Assembly: GCA_016873405.1 (NCBI GenBank)
Contig: VGXH01000077.1
Coordinates: 1 to 7,701, forward strand
Direction of reading: 5' to 3'
Origin: a bacterium
GTDB taxonomy: Bacteria > Krumholzibacteriota > Krumholzibacteria > LZORAL124-64-63
Length of the DNA stretch: 7,701 nt
Part shown: one piece after another, positions 1 through 6,198 of the stretch
Position numbering within the stretch: position 1 is the first letter of the stretch
How the letters are laid out: each line of letters starts with the position of its first letter
Notes under the pieces: generated by a model
What the model was told of the DNA's origin: nothing
Database searches by the model: none
What the model saw: the letters and a program-made list of their open reading frames with translations, nothing else
Program-made: the position numbers and the translations under genes

Positions 1-417
1 GCCGGCCCGGCGCGAGAACTGGCCGCTGCGGCTCTCGCGGCCGGTCGCTTCCTGCCAGGTGATGGCGACGCCGCTGGACTGGCGGTCGCCGACGATGGTC
101 ATCAGCGCCTGCGAGTCGAGGTTGCCGCCCAGGGAGAACACCGCGCGCCCGAGCGCCACCTGGTCGCCGGGCCGCACCTCGCGCCAGCCTTCGGCGGCGA
201 CGCCGTTGACGAGCGTCCCGTTGTGGCTGCCCAGGTCGCGCACGCGGGCGCGACCGCCAGCGTACTCCAGTTCGGCGTGGCGGCGGGAGACCGACGACTC
301 CGGCAGCACCACGTCGCAATCGACGGCGCGGCCCAGCACGTGGAGGCCCTCGGCCAGCTCCAGGCGCAGTTCCTGGTCGCCGACGCGGCCGGTGAGGATC
401 AGTTGCCGGCGGCTCAT
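1..417 (-). CDS. FHA-domain protein, N-terminal part (runs off left edge)
   Basis: This is the first 139 codons of a protein on the reverse strand; its C-terminus lies outside the window. Residues about 5-95 form a forkhead-associated (FHA) domain, which binds phosphothreonine peptides and usually serves Ser/Thr-kinase signalling or secretion control. The diagnostic positions are all present: G29-R30, S44-R45 with H47, N66-G67 and N71-G72. No signal peptide is seen, so the start of the protein is cytoplasmic. After the FHA domain comes a linker from about residue 100 (motif MTIVGDRQSS). The output domain cannot be seen; a GAF, sigma-54 activator, phosphatase or cyclase domain are all possible. 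The ATG at 417 is preceded only by a weak GGGG-type ribosome site (CTGGGGCGC), but it sits correctly just ahead of the first beta strand. The gene is divergent from the transporter gene at 636. Confidence 0.9.
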   Translation of the reverse strand, partial: MSRRQLILTGRVGDQELRLELAEGLHVLGRAVDCDVVLPESSVSRRHAELEYAGGRARVRDLGSHNGTLVNGVAAEGWREVRPGDQVALGRAVFSLGGNLDSQALMTIVGDRQSSGVAITWQEATGRESRSGQFSRRAG

Positions 418-461
418 GCGCCCCAGACTAGGCGATCCGGGGAAACGGCGCCACGGTCGTT

Positions 462-478
462 CGGACCGGAACGGTCCG
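462..478. repeat. Perfect 7-bp inverted repeat between divergent genes
   Basis: CGGACCG at 462-468 and CGGTCCG at 472-478 are exact reverse complements separated by GAA. The repeat lies 45 bases upstream of the FHA gene start, on the path toward the transporter gene. It could be an operator for a dimeric regulator or a small RNA hairpin. No T-run follows on either strand, so a terminator is unlikely. Confidence 0.4.
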
Positions 479-567
479 GATGCGGACGCGCGCCCGGCGC
501 AACCCTGACGCCGCGCGTCCCGACCCTGGACCCGTTGCGCCCGCCGGGTGCGCGGCGGCTGCCGATG

Positions 568-576
568 TGCTACAGT
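568..576 (+). promoter_or_regulatory. Candidate extended -10 promoter for the transporter operon
   Basis: TGCTACAGT carries the TGn extension and a TACAGT hexamer (four of six matches to TATAAT). No good -35 element stands at the normal distance; the TTGCGC at 535-540 is too far upstream. Transcription from here would start near 583 and give a leader of about 50 bases before the ATG at 636. This is inference from sequence alone. Confidence 0.3.
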
Positions 577-577
577 G

Positions 578-602
578 CGTCCGAACCCGTCCGACCGGTC
601 GA
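578..602. repeat. Tandem CGTCCGA heptamers and GACCGGTC palindrome in the leader
   Basis: CGTCCGA occurs at 578-584 and again at 588-594, a 10-base period matching one helical turn, and is followed by the related CGGTCGA at 596-602. The palindrome GACCGGTC lies at 593-600. The cluster sits directly downstream of the candidate -10 element, where an operator would block transcription. It shares the GTCCG core with the inverted repeat at 462-478. Chance is possible in DNA this rich in GC. Confidence 0.3.
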
Positions 603-635
603 AGCCACGGCACCCCCGCGGAAGGATCCCCCTCC

Positions 636-2144
636 ATGACCGATACCCCGCTGACCGACAATCTTGCCGGCCGCGGCCGCCTGTTCGGCTTCACACCCGG
701 CTTCTGGCTCCTGAACGTGATCGAGATGTTCGAGCGCCTGTCCTACTACCTGGTGCGCTCGGTGGTGGCCGTCTACATCATGCAGGCCGACGATCCGAGC
801 GGGCTGCACTTCACGGCGGCCGAGAAGGGCATGATCTACTCGCTGTGGTTCGTGTTCCAGTCGATCCTGCCCACGTTCACCGGCGGCTTCGCCGACCGCT
901 ACGGCTACAAGCGCAGCCTCTTCATCGCCATCACGGGCAACGTGCTCGGCTACTGCCTGATGGCCACGCAGCGCAGCCTGTTCGGGTTCACGTTCGGCGT
1001 CGTCGTGCTGGCCAGCGGCACGGCCTTCTTCAAGCCGGCGCTTCAGGGCAGCCTGGCCCAGAATCTGGACCGGAAGAACTCGTCGCTGGGCTGGGGCATC
1101 TTCTACTGGGTCGTGAACGTGGGCGCCGCGATCGGGCCGGTGCTGGCCAACGTCATCCGCCACGACTACTCGTGGCAGGCGCTCTTCTTCACCGCCGCCG
1201 GCATCATGGCGCTGAACTACCTGATGCTGTTCACGTTCAAGGATTTCCAGAGCGGCGCGGACAAGTCCATCCATGCCGGGCAGGTGCTGGTGCGCACGCT
1301 GCGCACCCTGGGCGACTGGAGACTGGCGGCGTGGCTCGCCATCATGAGCTGCTTCTGGCTGATGATGTACACGCTGTGGGACCTGCACCCGAACTTCCTG
1401 ACCGACTGGAACGACTCGGGCGGGCTGGCGGCGTTCTTCCGCGACTCGTCGCTGCTGCCGGACAAGTGGGCGCTGGACACCGACCGCGGGCTGCAGGTGC
1501 CGCAGGAGATCCTGCTGAACCTCAACGCGGTGATGATCGTGCTGTTGATGATCCCCGTCTCGTGGCTCGTGCGGAAGATGAAGACGCTCGAGTCGATGGT
1601 CATCGGCATGGGCATGGCCACGGTCGGCATCCTGGTGGCCGGCCTGACCAACCTGGGCTGGGTGTTCCTGCTGGGCGTGGTCGGCTTCTCGCTGGGCGAG
1701 ATGCTGACCGGCCCGAAGAAGAACGAGTACCTGGCGCTCATCGCCCCGCGCGACAAGAAGGGCCTCTACCTGGGCTTCGTGAACATCCCGGTCGGCGTGG
1801 GCGGGCTGGTGGGCTCGAACCTGCAGGGCTACTTCTACGGCAACTTCGGCGAGAAGGCGGTGCTGGCGCAGAAGTACCTGGCCCAGCACGCGCCGGGCGC
1901 CGGCGGCTGGGACGGCAAGCTCAGCTCGCTGGACGCGGCGGCGGGCGTGGTCCGCACCGAGGCCTTCGTGAAGCTGCAGCAGGTCACCGGCCTGGACGCG
2001 GTCCAGGCCACGAAGCTGCTGTGGGACACCTACGACCCGCACCTGCGGGTGTGGCTGCCGTTCGCGGGCATCGGCGTGGTCGCGATCATCGCGCTGGTCT
2101 TCTTCGCGCGGGCGGCCCGGCGGTGGGCGGACATGGATGCGTAG
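636..2144 (+). CDS. POT/PTR2-family proton-coupled transporter (MFS)
   Basis: This 502-residue inner-membrane protein belongs to the proton-dependent oligopeptide transporter family, which usually imports di- and tripeptides driven by protons. The TM1 signature ExxER followed by YY is present (E30, E33, R34, Y37, Y38). A motif A-like loop with D87-R88 follows TM2. The TM4 lysine occurs in an FKP context (K133), and the FYxxxNxG PTR2 signature is at residues 156-163. The TM10 glutamate is probably E355, although the following motif reads TGPKKNEY rather than the usual SPxG. A hydrophilic stretch of about 70 residues (402-470) sits before the last membrane segment, unlike compact bacterial peptide transporters. 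The ATG at 636 is chosen because GGAAGGA at 620-626 lies nine bases upstream and because the in-frame extension before it looks non-coding. It is first of a likely three-gene operon, 36 bases before the next start. The substrate cannot be read from sequence. Confidence 0.9.
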   Translation: MTDTPLTDNLAGRGRLFGFTPGFWLLNVIEMFERLSYYLVRSVVAVYIMQADDPSGLHFTAAEKGMIYSLWFVFQSILPTFTGGFADRYGYKRSLFIAITGNVLGYCLMATQRSLFGFTFGVVVLASGTAFFKPALQGSLAQNLDRKNSSLGWGIFYWVVNVGAAIGPVLANVIRHDYSWQALFFTAAGIMALNYLMLFTFKDFQSGADKSIHAGQVLVRTLRTLGDWRLAAWLAIMSCFWLMMYTLWDLHPNFLTDWNDSGGLAAFFRDSSLLPDKWALDTDRGLQVPQEILLNLNAVMIVLLMIPVSWLVRKMKTLESMVIGMGMATVGILVAGLTNLGWVFLLGVVGFSLGEMLTGPKKNEYLALIAPRDKKGLYLGFVNIPVGVGGLVGSNLQGYFYGNFGEKAVLAQKYLAQHAPGAGGWDGKLSSLDAAAGVVRTEAFVKLQQVTGLDAVQATKLLWDTYDPHLRVWLPFAGIGVVAIIALVFFARAARRWADMDA

Positions 2145-2180
2145 GCGCGGGGGCGGCCGCGACGCGGAGGGGAGACGGCG

Positions 2181-2933
2181 ATGAGCGACCGCTGCGATCC
2201 GCCCGACGGCGCCGCTCCGGCCGTCTGCATCGTCCAGGCGCGCATGGGCTCGCCCCGGCTGCCCGGCAAGATGATGGAGGACCTGGCCGGTCGGCCGCTG
2301 ATGTGGCACATCCTGCGGCGGGCGCAGCAGGTGGGGCCGGCGCTGGGGCGCGAGGCGCCGGTGGTGCTGGCGACGACCGACCACGCCCGCGACGACGCGC
2401 TGGCCGCCGTGGCGGGCGAACTGGATGTGGCCGTGGTCCGCGGCAGCGAGGACGACGTGCTCGGCCGCTTCCTGCTCGCTCTGGAGCAGCATCCCGCGCG
2501 CTGGGTGGCGCGGGTCTGCGGCGACTCGCCGCTCTTCGACCCGCTGCATCTGGCGCGCTGGTTCGAGCTGGCGCGGGAGCAGGGCGCCGACGTGGTGCGC
2601 TTCCGCGATGGGGTCACATCGCTGCTGCAGGGAGGCGAGGTCGTCTCCGCGCGCGCCCTGCGCTGGAGCCGCGAAGCCGCCGCGGGCGATCCCCTGGCCA
2701 CCGAGCACGTGACCGCCTGGGCGCTGCGCCACGCGCCGGCCCACCCGGACCGGATGAAGACGGTCTGGGTCGAGCCGCCGTCTGATCTGGTGGCCGACGT
2801 GAAGCTGTCCATCGACACGCCGGAGGATCTGGCGCGAATGCGGCGGCTCTACGAGGCCCTGTGGGACGGCGGCGAGCCGCTGGACCTGCGGCGGGCGGCA
2901 GCCTGGCTGAGGGAGCATGGCGCGGGGCACTGA
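2181..2933 (+). CDS. SpsF-like cytidylyltransferase (NTP-transferase family)
   Basis: This 250-residue protein resembles SpsF and the acylneuraminate cytidylyltransferase family (PF02348), which activate sugars or sugar acids with CTP for surface polysaccharide synthesis. The N-terminal nucleotide-binding motif QARMGSPRLPGK is at residues 19-30. RGSEDDVLGRF is at 87-97, and the metal-binding CGDSPLFDP is at 113-121 with D115. A closing SIDTPEDL motif lies near residues 215-222. The whole family fold appears intact and the length is normal. The protein should be cytoplasmic. A strong ribosome site, GGAGGGGAG at 2166-2174, precedes the ATG by six bases. It follows the transporter gene by 36 bases and overlaps the lipoprotein gene. 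No other glycan biosynthesis genes are in view, so the sugar substrate is unknown. The bacterial SpsF group is often annotated without a proven reaction. Confidence 0.88.
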   Translation: MSDRCDPPDGAAPAVCIVQARMGSPRLPGKMMEDLAGRPLMWHILRRAQQVGPALGREAPVVLATTDHARDDALAAVAGELDVAVVRGSEDDVLGRFLLALEQHPARWVARVCGDSPLFDPLHLARWFELAREQGADVVRFRDGVTSLLQGGEVVSARALRWSREAAAGDPLATEHVTAWALRHAPAHPDRMKTVWVEPPSDLVADVKLSIDTPEDLARMRRLYEALWDGGEPLDLRRAAAWLREHGAGH

Positions 2934-3519
2934 GCGGGAGCCCGGACTCCAGATCGGACTTGGCTGTCCGGCCGCAGTCGGTCTCATGTTCATGGTCGGC
3001 TGTTCCGGCGACGATTGTCCGACCGTCCCGACCGTGGTGCAGCCGGTGATCGATGCCGCGTTGATCACCACGAACATGGATCTCTTCGCCGGGGGCGTCA
3101 ACGACAAGGCTCAGGTGTTCACGGTCGTGCAGACCGGCACGCTCAAACGGGTGGAGGTGTTCATGAACCTGGCCGGCTGCGACCTGCAGTTCGACATCCG
3201 CGCCACGGCCGGCGGCGTGCCCACGGACTCGAACGATGCCGTGCTTTTCCAGAAGACCATTCCGGCCGCCAGCGTGCCGTCGGGATTCCTGGCGATCGAC
3301 CTCGGCGCGGGGCTGCCGGTGACGGCCGGCGACAGGCTGGCCCTCGTCATGCGCGGCGACCGTGTGACCACCTTCCAGTGGAACGGCCGCAGCGACAACA
3401 TCTATACCGGCGGCGATATGTACCTGCGGACGGAAGCGACCAGCTTCCTGGTTTGGCAGCCCATCAGCTTCGCGGGTGACGCCTGCTTCAGCACCTGGGT
3501 CGTGCCGGCCGCCGACTAG
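2917..3519 (+). CDS. Small predicted lipoprotein with a beta-sandwich-like domain
   Basis: This 200-residue protein is not a family I recognise by name. A hydrophobic stretch at about residues 11-28 ends in FMVGC, a plausible lipobox with lipidated C29, followed by S30 and two aspartates. The rest (about 45-200) alternates polar and hydrophobic residues like a beta sandwich. Motifs such as QVFTV, TLKRVEVFMN, GGVPTDSND and LPVTAGDRLALVM resemble the jelly-roll modules found in many secreted choice-of-anchor proteins. The protein probably sits on the periplasmic or outer face of a membrane. The ATG at 2917 overlaps the upstream gene by 17 bases, suggesting translational coupling. The GAGGGAG just before it is only one base away, so the start is not certain. 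The next in-frame ATG (2986) would leave only five residues before the cysteine. The N-region carries two glutamates (E6, E8), odd for a signal peptide. Confidence 0.7.
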   Translation: MARGTEREPGLQIGLGCPAAVGLMFMVGCSGDDCPTVPTVVQPVIDAALITTNMDLFAGGVNDKAQVFTVVQTGTLKRVEVFMNLAGCDLQFDIRATAGGVPTDSNDAVLFQKTIPAASVPSGFLAIDLGAGLPVTAGDRLALVMRGDRVTTFQWNGRSDNIYTGGDMYLRTEATSFLVWQPISFAGDACFSTWVVPAAD

Positions 3520-3525
3520 GTCGGG

Positions 3526-3834
3526 CTAGACCGTGACGACCGAGTTCTCGGCGCCGGGGATGCCCGTGGGCCGATAGTCGTCGGCCGCCCAGTCGTTCTC
3601 CCACACGCGCCCGTCGATCAGGAAGCGGTACTCGTACTCGCGGCCCGTCTCGAGGTCGAGCGTGATCTTGAACTCGCCGCTCTTGAGGCGGCTCATCGGC
3701 GTGGCCTCGGCGTCCCAGCCGTTGAAGTCGCCGACCAGGTAGACGGCCTGCGCCTCGCGCGCGGCCTCGGCCGGCAGGCAGAACGTGACCTTGCTCACGT
3801 TTTTCGTTTTCAAGTAGCGTTTCTGCGGACCCAT
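3526..3834 (-). CDS. Stand-alone isoamylase early-set (CBM48-like) glycogen-binding protein
   Basis: This 102-residue cytoplasmic protein is a single E-set domain of the isoamylase N-terminal/AMPK glycogen-binding type, with no attached enzyme. After a basic start (MGPQKRYLKTK) come the strand VTFCLP at 16-21, the hallmark GDFNGW at 35-40 and YEYRFLIDG at 67-75. W78 with N80-D81 follows, and NSVV at 97-100 forms the last strand. W40 and W78 are candidate sugar-stacking residues. Stand-alone proteins of this form are common in Gram-negative bacteria and are presumed to bind alpha-glucans; their role is not settled. The ATG at 3834 is preferred over the in-frame TTG at 3864, because a perfect AAGGAGG lies five bases before the ATG. 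The gene converges on the lipoprotein gene with only six bases between stops. It lies 135 bases downstream of the amidotransferase gene on the same strand. Confidence 0.9.
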   Translation of the reverse strand: MGPQKRYLKTKNVSKVTFCLPAEAAREAQAVYLVGDFNGWDAEATPMSRLKSGEFKITLDLETGREYEYRFLIDGRVWENDWAADDYRPTGIPGAENSVVTV

Positions 3835-3839
3835 CCCCG

Positions 3840-3846
3840 CCTCCTT
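3840..3846 (-). promoter_or_regulatory. Ribosome binding site fixing the start of the E-set gene
   Basis: AAGGAGG on the reverse strand, five bases before the ATG at 3834, is the strongest Shine-Dalgarno sequence in the window. It overlaps codons of the longer TTG-started reading frame, so that longer frame is very unlikely to be the real protein. Confidence 0.8.
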
Positions 3847-3969
3847 GTCCGTGGATGTGGACAATCCGGATCGTCGAATGCGCGAATAACAAAGGAAACG
3901 TCGGCACCGGGCGCAAGACCTTCATCAGAAACTGACAGGGCGGCGCCGTTTGTTGGCTTTCCTATATCA

Positions 3970-4668
3970 TTACGAACCGATAAGGAAACCAAGCAGGGCA
4001 TCCAGCATGGTGTGGCCCGGGGCGCAGCGCCCCTCCAGATCCGCCAGCAAATCCTTGCGCCGCATCACGAACGGACCCGACGCCAGCGAGCCGGGGCTGT
4101 GCGCGAGCACCGTCCGGACCCAGTCGGGGTCGGCCTCGGGATGGAACTGCAGGCCGATGGCGCGCGGCCCGACCTGCAATCCCTGGTGCGGACAACCGGC
4201 GCTGCAGGCCAGGTGCACCGCACCGACGGGCAGCGCGAAAGCCTCGCCGTGCCAATGCAGCGCGGTGAAGCGCGCGGGGAACGGGAAGGCCGGGAACGGC
4301 GGCGCGGGGGGCGGCGGCACCGCCTCGACCGGCCACCAGCCCACTTCGCGCTCGGGGCTGGGGCCGACCGCGGCGCCCAGGGCGGCGGCCATCAGCTGCG
4401 CGCCCAGGCAGATGCCCAGCACCGGCACGCCGCGCGCGACCACGTCGCGGATGAGGGCCTTCTCGGGCGCCAGCCACGGCAGCGTCGCCTCGTCGTTCAC
4501 GCTCATGGGACCGCCGAGCACGACCAGGAAGTCGATGGCGTCCGCGGTGGGCAGCGGCTCGCCTGCGGACACGAGCGTGCGCCGCGCCGCGATCCCGCGC
4601 GCGGCCAGGCGCGGCGCCAGGGCGCCGAGCCCTTCGTATTCGACGTGCTGCAGCCAGTGCGTGCGCAT
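3970..4668 (-). CDS. Class I glutamine amidotransferase, GMP-synthase-like
   Basis: This 232-residue cytoplasmic protein is a stand-alone type 1 glutamine amidotransferase of the COG0518/GuaA-amidotransferase-like group. Such enzymes hydrolyse glutamine to ammonia or act on related gamma-glutamyl compounds. The oxyanion-loop motif VVLGGPMSV is at residues 49-57. The nucleophile elbow GICLGAQL has C87, and the HWHGE motif is at 138-142. The catalytic pair H176 and E178 lies in LQFHPE. All three triad residues are present. A proline-rich segment (PPPPAPPFPAFPFP, 118-131) takes the place of a loop usually less biased. The ATG at 4668 is chosen over the GTG at 4671 because AAAGGA (4676-4681) is then seven bases away. 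No synthetase domain or partner adjoins it, so the acceptor is unknown. It is divergent from the barrel gene at 4971. Confidence 0.9.
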   Translation of the reverse strand: MRTHWLQHVEYEGLGALAPRLAARGIAARRTLVSAGEPLPTADAIDFLVVLGGPMSVNDEATLPWLAPEKALIRDVVARGVPVLGICLGAQLMAAALGAAVGPSPEREVGWWPVEAVPPPPAPPFPAFPFPARFTALHWHGEAFALPVGAVHLACSAGCPHQGLQVGPRAIGLQFHPEADPDWVRTVLAHSPGSLASGPFVMRRKDLLADLEGRCAPGHTMLDALLGFLIGS

Positions 4669-4920
4669 CACGGGGTCCTTTCAGGGCGTTGTCGGCCGAG
4701 CCGCCCGGCGCGCCATGCGCAAGACGGCGCCGGTCGCCACGATCCGGCGAAAGCTGCGCCGGCGCAAGCGGCACGCCGACGGACCCCGGCGGACCTCGAT
4801 GCGCTCGGCGAAGCCTGGTCGCCGCCGTGTTGCCCTCGCGGCGGCGTCCCGCCCTTCCCCCCAAATCGGCTCTCCCCGCGGCGCGGCCCGTGTGGCAGGA
4901 TGGTGGTGTCCGCGGTCAGG

Positions 4921-4942
4921 GTCCGGCGCTGTCGCGCCGGAC
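4921..4942 (+). promoter_or_regulatory. Perfect 9-bp stem-loop in the leader of the barrel gene
   Basis: GTCCGGCGC (4921-4929) pairs exactly with GCGCCGGAC (4934-4942) around a TGTC tetraloop. It ends 16 bases before the ribosome site of the gene at 4971. There is no following T-run, so it is not an intrinsic terminator. It may stabilise the mRNA, affect translation, or act as a DNA operator. Confidence 0.45.
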
Positions 4943-4958
4943 AGCAGTGGCGAGGTGC

Positions 4959-4964
4959 GGGAGG
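4959..4964 (+). promoter_or_regulatory. Ribosome binding site fixing the start of the barrel gene
   Basis: GGGAGG lies six bases upstream of the ATG at 4971. It supports this start over the in-frame ATG at 5010, which has only a GGAG three bases away, and over an Arg/Pro-rich extension reaching back to 4689. Confidence 0.65.
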
Positions 4965-4970
4965 TGCGGC

Positions 4971-5942
4971 ATGCCGGACCAGGGAGTTCCCTACGGCAAC
5001 CCGGAGCGGATGGCCTGGCGCCTGGCGTTGGCGCTGGTCGTGCTGACAGCGGCTTACGTCGTGGCCGCCGCCGACGAAGAGGGCGGCGCCAACGGCCCCT
5101 GGCACGGCGTGACGGTCACCGATGCGGGCGGCTGGACGTTGCGCGACGTGACGCTCGCGCTGGCCGCCGACGGCGAGGGTCTGGTGATCATCCGCGCCGA
5201 CGGCGCCGAGAAGCCCCTGGCCTTTGCGGACATGGCCCTGGTCGTGGACGCGGATGGGCGCGACATCACCGACGAGGTCCTGACCGGCGTGCCGGCCCTT
5301 GAACCGGGCGCCGAGGAGGAACCGGAGCCCCGCGAGGCGGACCCGCGCGCCAATCCCGAGTTCGATGTCGTGCCCCCGGAGCCCGCGCTGCTCCCAGGCC
5401 GCGGACTTGGCGGCGGCAGGCCGCCGTTGTTCGCTTTCGCGCTGGATGCCGGCGGCGGCGCCGCCGACTTGACGGGCGACTGGTTCTGGGGCCTGGAGGA
5501 CGGCGGCTTCGCGCAGTTCGGCGCGCGGCTGGCGCACGCGGAGCGAGCCTACCTTCACCTGCTGTACCGGCATCAAGATGCGGGCACGCGTTCGTTCGCC
5601 GGGTACGGCGAGGTGCCGCGTGTCGTCGACTTCACGATGCAATCGTTCCAGCTGATGTATGGCAGCCACACCGTCGACAGACGGAAGAGCAGGCTGCGCG
5701 CCCTGGGCTATTGCGAGGCCGGCGGCGGCATCATGAGGTTGCGCGCCGAGAGCGGCGGCGAGACCGCCAGTTCCACGCGCTTCGCGTTCGCCATGCAGGC
5801 CGGCATGTGGCTGCCGGCAACGGACGAACTGACCCTGGATCTGGGCCTGCACGCGTTCTACAAGCCGGGCTGGCTCGACGAAGAAGAGGCGGGCGGCACG
5901 TCGCTGGGCCTGCAACTGTGCCTCGTGTACTTGTGGCGTTGA
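4971..5942 (+). CDS. Exported protein with predicted eight-stranded outer-membrane barrel
   Basis: This 323-residue protein is not a family I can name. A signal peptide spans about residues 1-36: R13 and R17, then the hydrophobic run ALALVVLTAAYVV, then an Ala-rich cleavage region before DEEGG. Residues about 40-103 form a small domain of short beta strands (GVTVTDAGGWTLRDVTLAL, then a VIIRADG turn). An acidic proline-rich linker follows (about 104-150). From about 152 to the C-terminus I count eight amphipathic strands of 10-14 residues with aromatic ends, for example AYLHLLYRH, FTMQSFQLMYG, RFAFAMQAGMWL, LTLDLGLHAFY and LGLQLCLVYLW. A 170-residue, eight-strand barrel is the size of OmpA/OmpX-type proteins, though the last residue is Arg rather than the usual Phe. 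The protein probably sits in the outer membrane with its N-terminal domain in the periplasm. The start is chosen on GGGAGG at 4959. It appears monocistronic. Confidence 0.72.
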   Translation: MPDQGVPYGNPERMAWRLALALVVLTAAYVVAAADEEGGANGPWHGVTVTDAGGWTLRDVTLALAADGEGLVIIRADGAEKPLAFADMALVVDADGRDITDEVLTGVPALEPGAEEEPEPREADPRANPEFDVVPPEPALLPGRGLGGGRPPLFAFALDAGGGAADLTGDWFWGLEDGGFAQFGARLAHAERAYLHLLYRHQDAGTRSFAGYGEVPRVVDFTMQSFQLMYGSHTVDRRKSRLRALGYCEAGGGIMRLRAESGGETASSTRFAFAMQAGMWLPATDELTLDLGLHAFYKPGWLDEEEAGGTSLGLQLCLVYLWR

Positions 5943-6100
5943 AGCGCCCCGAGAGGAGCGCCAGGCGCCTGATCCTGCCCTCGCTGGCATGTGTGTCCGC
6001 CGCCGAGGCCCTCGTACGGGGCGTGCCGCAGCCAGTGGACGCGCAGGGCGGGGGTTTCTTCGGGCGCGGCGCGCGTCGGCGCACGCGGTCGCGATCGGGG

Positions 6101-6124
6101 GCGACTTGTGCCGGCGCAAGTCGC
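6101..6124. repeat. 8-bp stem-loop
   Basis: GCGACTTG (6101-6108) and CAAGTCGC (6117-6124) are exact reverse complements around the loop TGCCGGCG. The stem is less purely GC than most chance hairpins here. No T-run follows on either strand. The next hairpin starts on its last base. Confidence 0.45.
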
Positions 6125-6142
6125 GGCCCGGTCGTCGGGCCG
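6124..6142. repeat. 7-bp stem-loop adjoining the previous one
   Basis: CGGCCCG (6124-6130) pairs with CGGGCCG (6136-6142) around GTCGT. It shares base 6124 with the preceding hairpin, so the two form a back-to-back structure. It may be a weak factor-dependent end for the barrel transcript, but this is inference. Confidence 0.4.
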
Positions 6143-6198
6143 AGCGTGAATGGTAGCACCGATCCCGGCCGCCGTGGCCTTCCTGCGCCTGCAGGTGC

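Larger units (their letters stand above)
4669..4970. other. Divergent intergenic region with two GC hairpins
   Basis: These 302 bases separate the amidotransferase (-) from the barrel protein (+). Open frames across it are Arg-, Ala- and Pro-rich and match nothing I recognise. CGCCGCCG at 4820-4827 pairs with CGGCGGCG at 4839-4846 across an 11-base loop, and a second hairpin sits at 4921-4942. A CAGGAT element at 4896-4901 could be a -10 for the rightward gene, but no clear -35 accompanies it. Confidence 0.5.
5943..6198. other. Intergenic stretch, mostly without recognisable content
   Basis: Together with the decayed gene at 6199-6387 and the short gap before 6434, this makes 491 bases without an intact gene. 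Translations in several frames give only Arg/Ala/Pro-rich shadows. A 10-base palindrome, CAGGCGCCTG, lies at 5962-5971. Two adjoining hairpins occupy 6101-6142. I see no terminator with a T-run after the barrel gene. Confidence 0.5.

Noticed and set aside
548..2785. Long +2-type open frame overlapping the same two genes
   Set aside because: The translation is low-complexity Arg/Gly/Ala with HRH-type runs, a frame shadow of the real coding frame.
570..3107. Very long open frame on the reverse strand across the transporter and cytidylyltransferase genes
   Set aside because: It is rich in Arg, His, Gln and Pro, carries no recognisable motif, and lies antisense to two clearly recognised genes. 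Long antisense frames are expected at this GC content.
3520..3525. Possible terminator between the convergent lipoprotein and E-set genes
   Set aside because: Only six bases separate the stops and no stem with a T-run is visible on either strand.
3835..3864. Ten-residue extension of the E-set protein from a TTG start
   Set aside because: The perfect AAGGAGG lies within this extension and serves the ATG at 3834.
3810..4001. Small reverse-strand frame between the amidotransferase and E-set genes
   Set aside because: Overlaps the real E-set start and the ribosome site, has no good start of its own, and matches no family I recognise.
4820..4846. 8-bp CG-only stem with an 11-base loop as a functional hairpin
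   Set aside because: A stem made solely of C and G repeats is easily produced by chance in this region, and the flanking genes diverge, so a terminator makes no sense here. It is noted only within the intergenic entry.
4689..4970. N-terminal extension of the barrel protein
   Set aside because: The added residues are Arg/Pro-rich without conserved character, and they would bury the signal peptide 94 residues inside the protein. GGGAGG supports the ATG at 4971.
5731..6159. Reverse-strand open frame covering the gap after the barrel gene
   Set aside because: Arg/Pro/Thr-rich, overlaps the end of the barrel gene and the hairpins, with no conserved motif.
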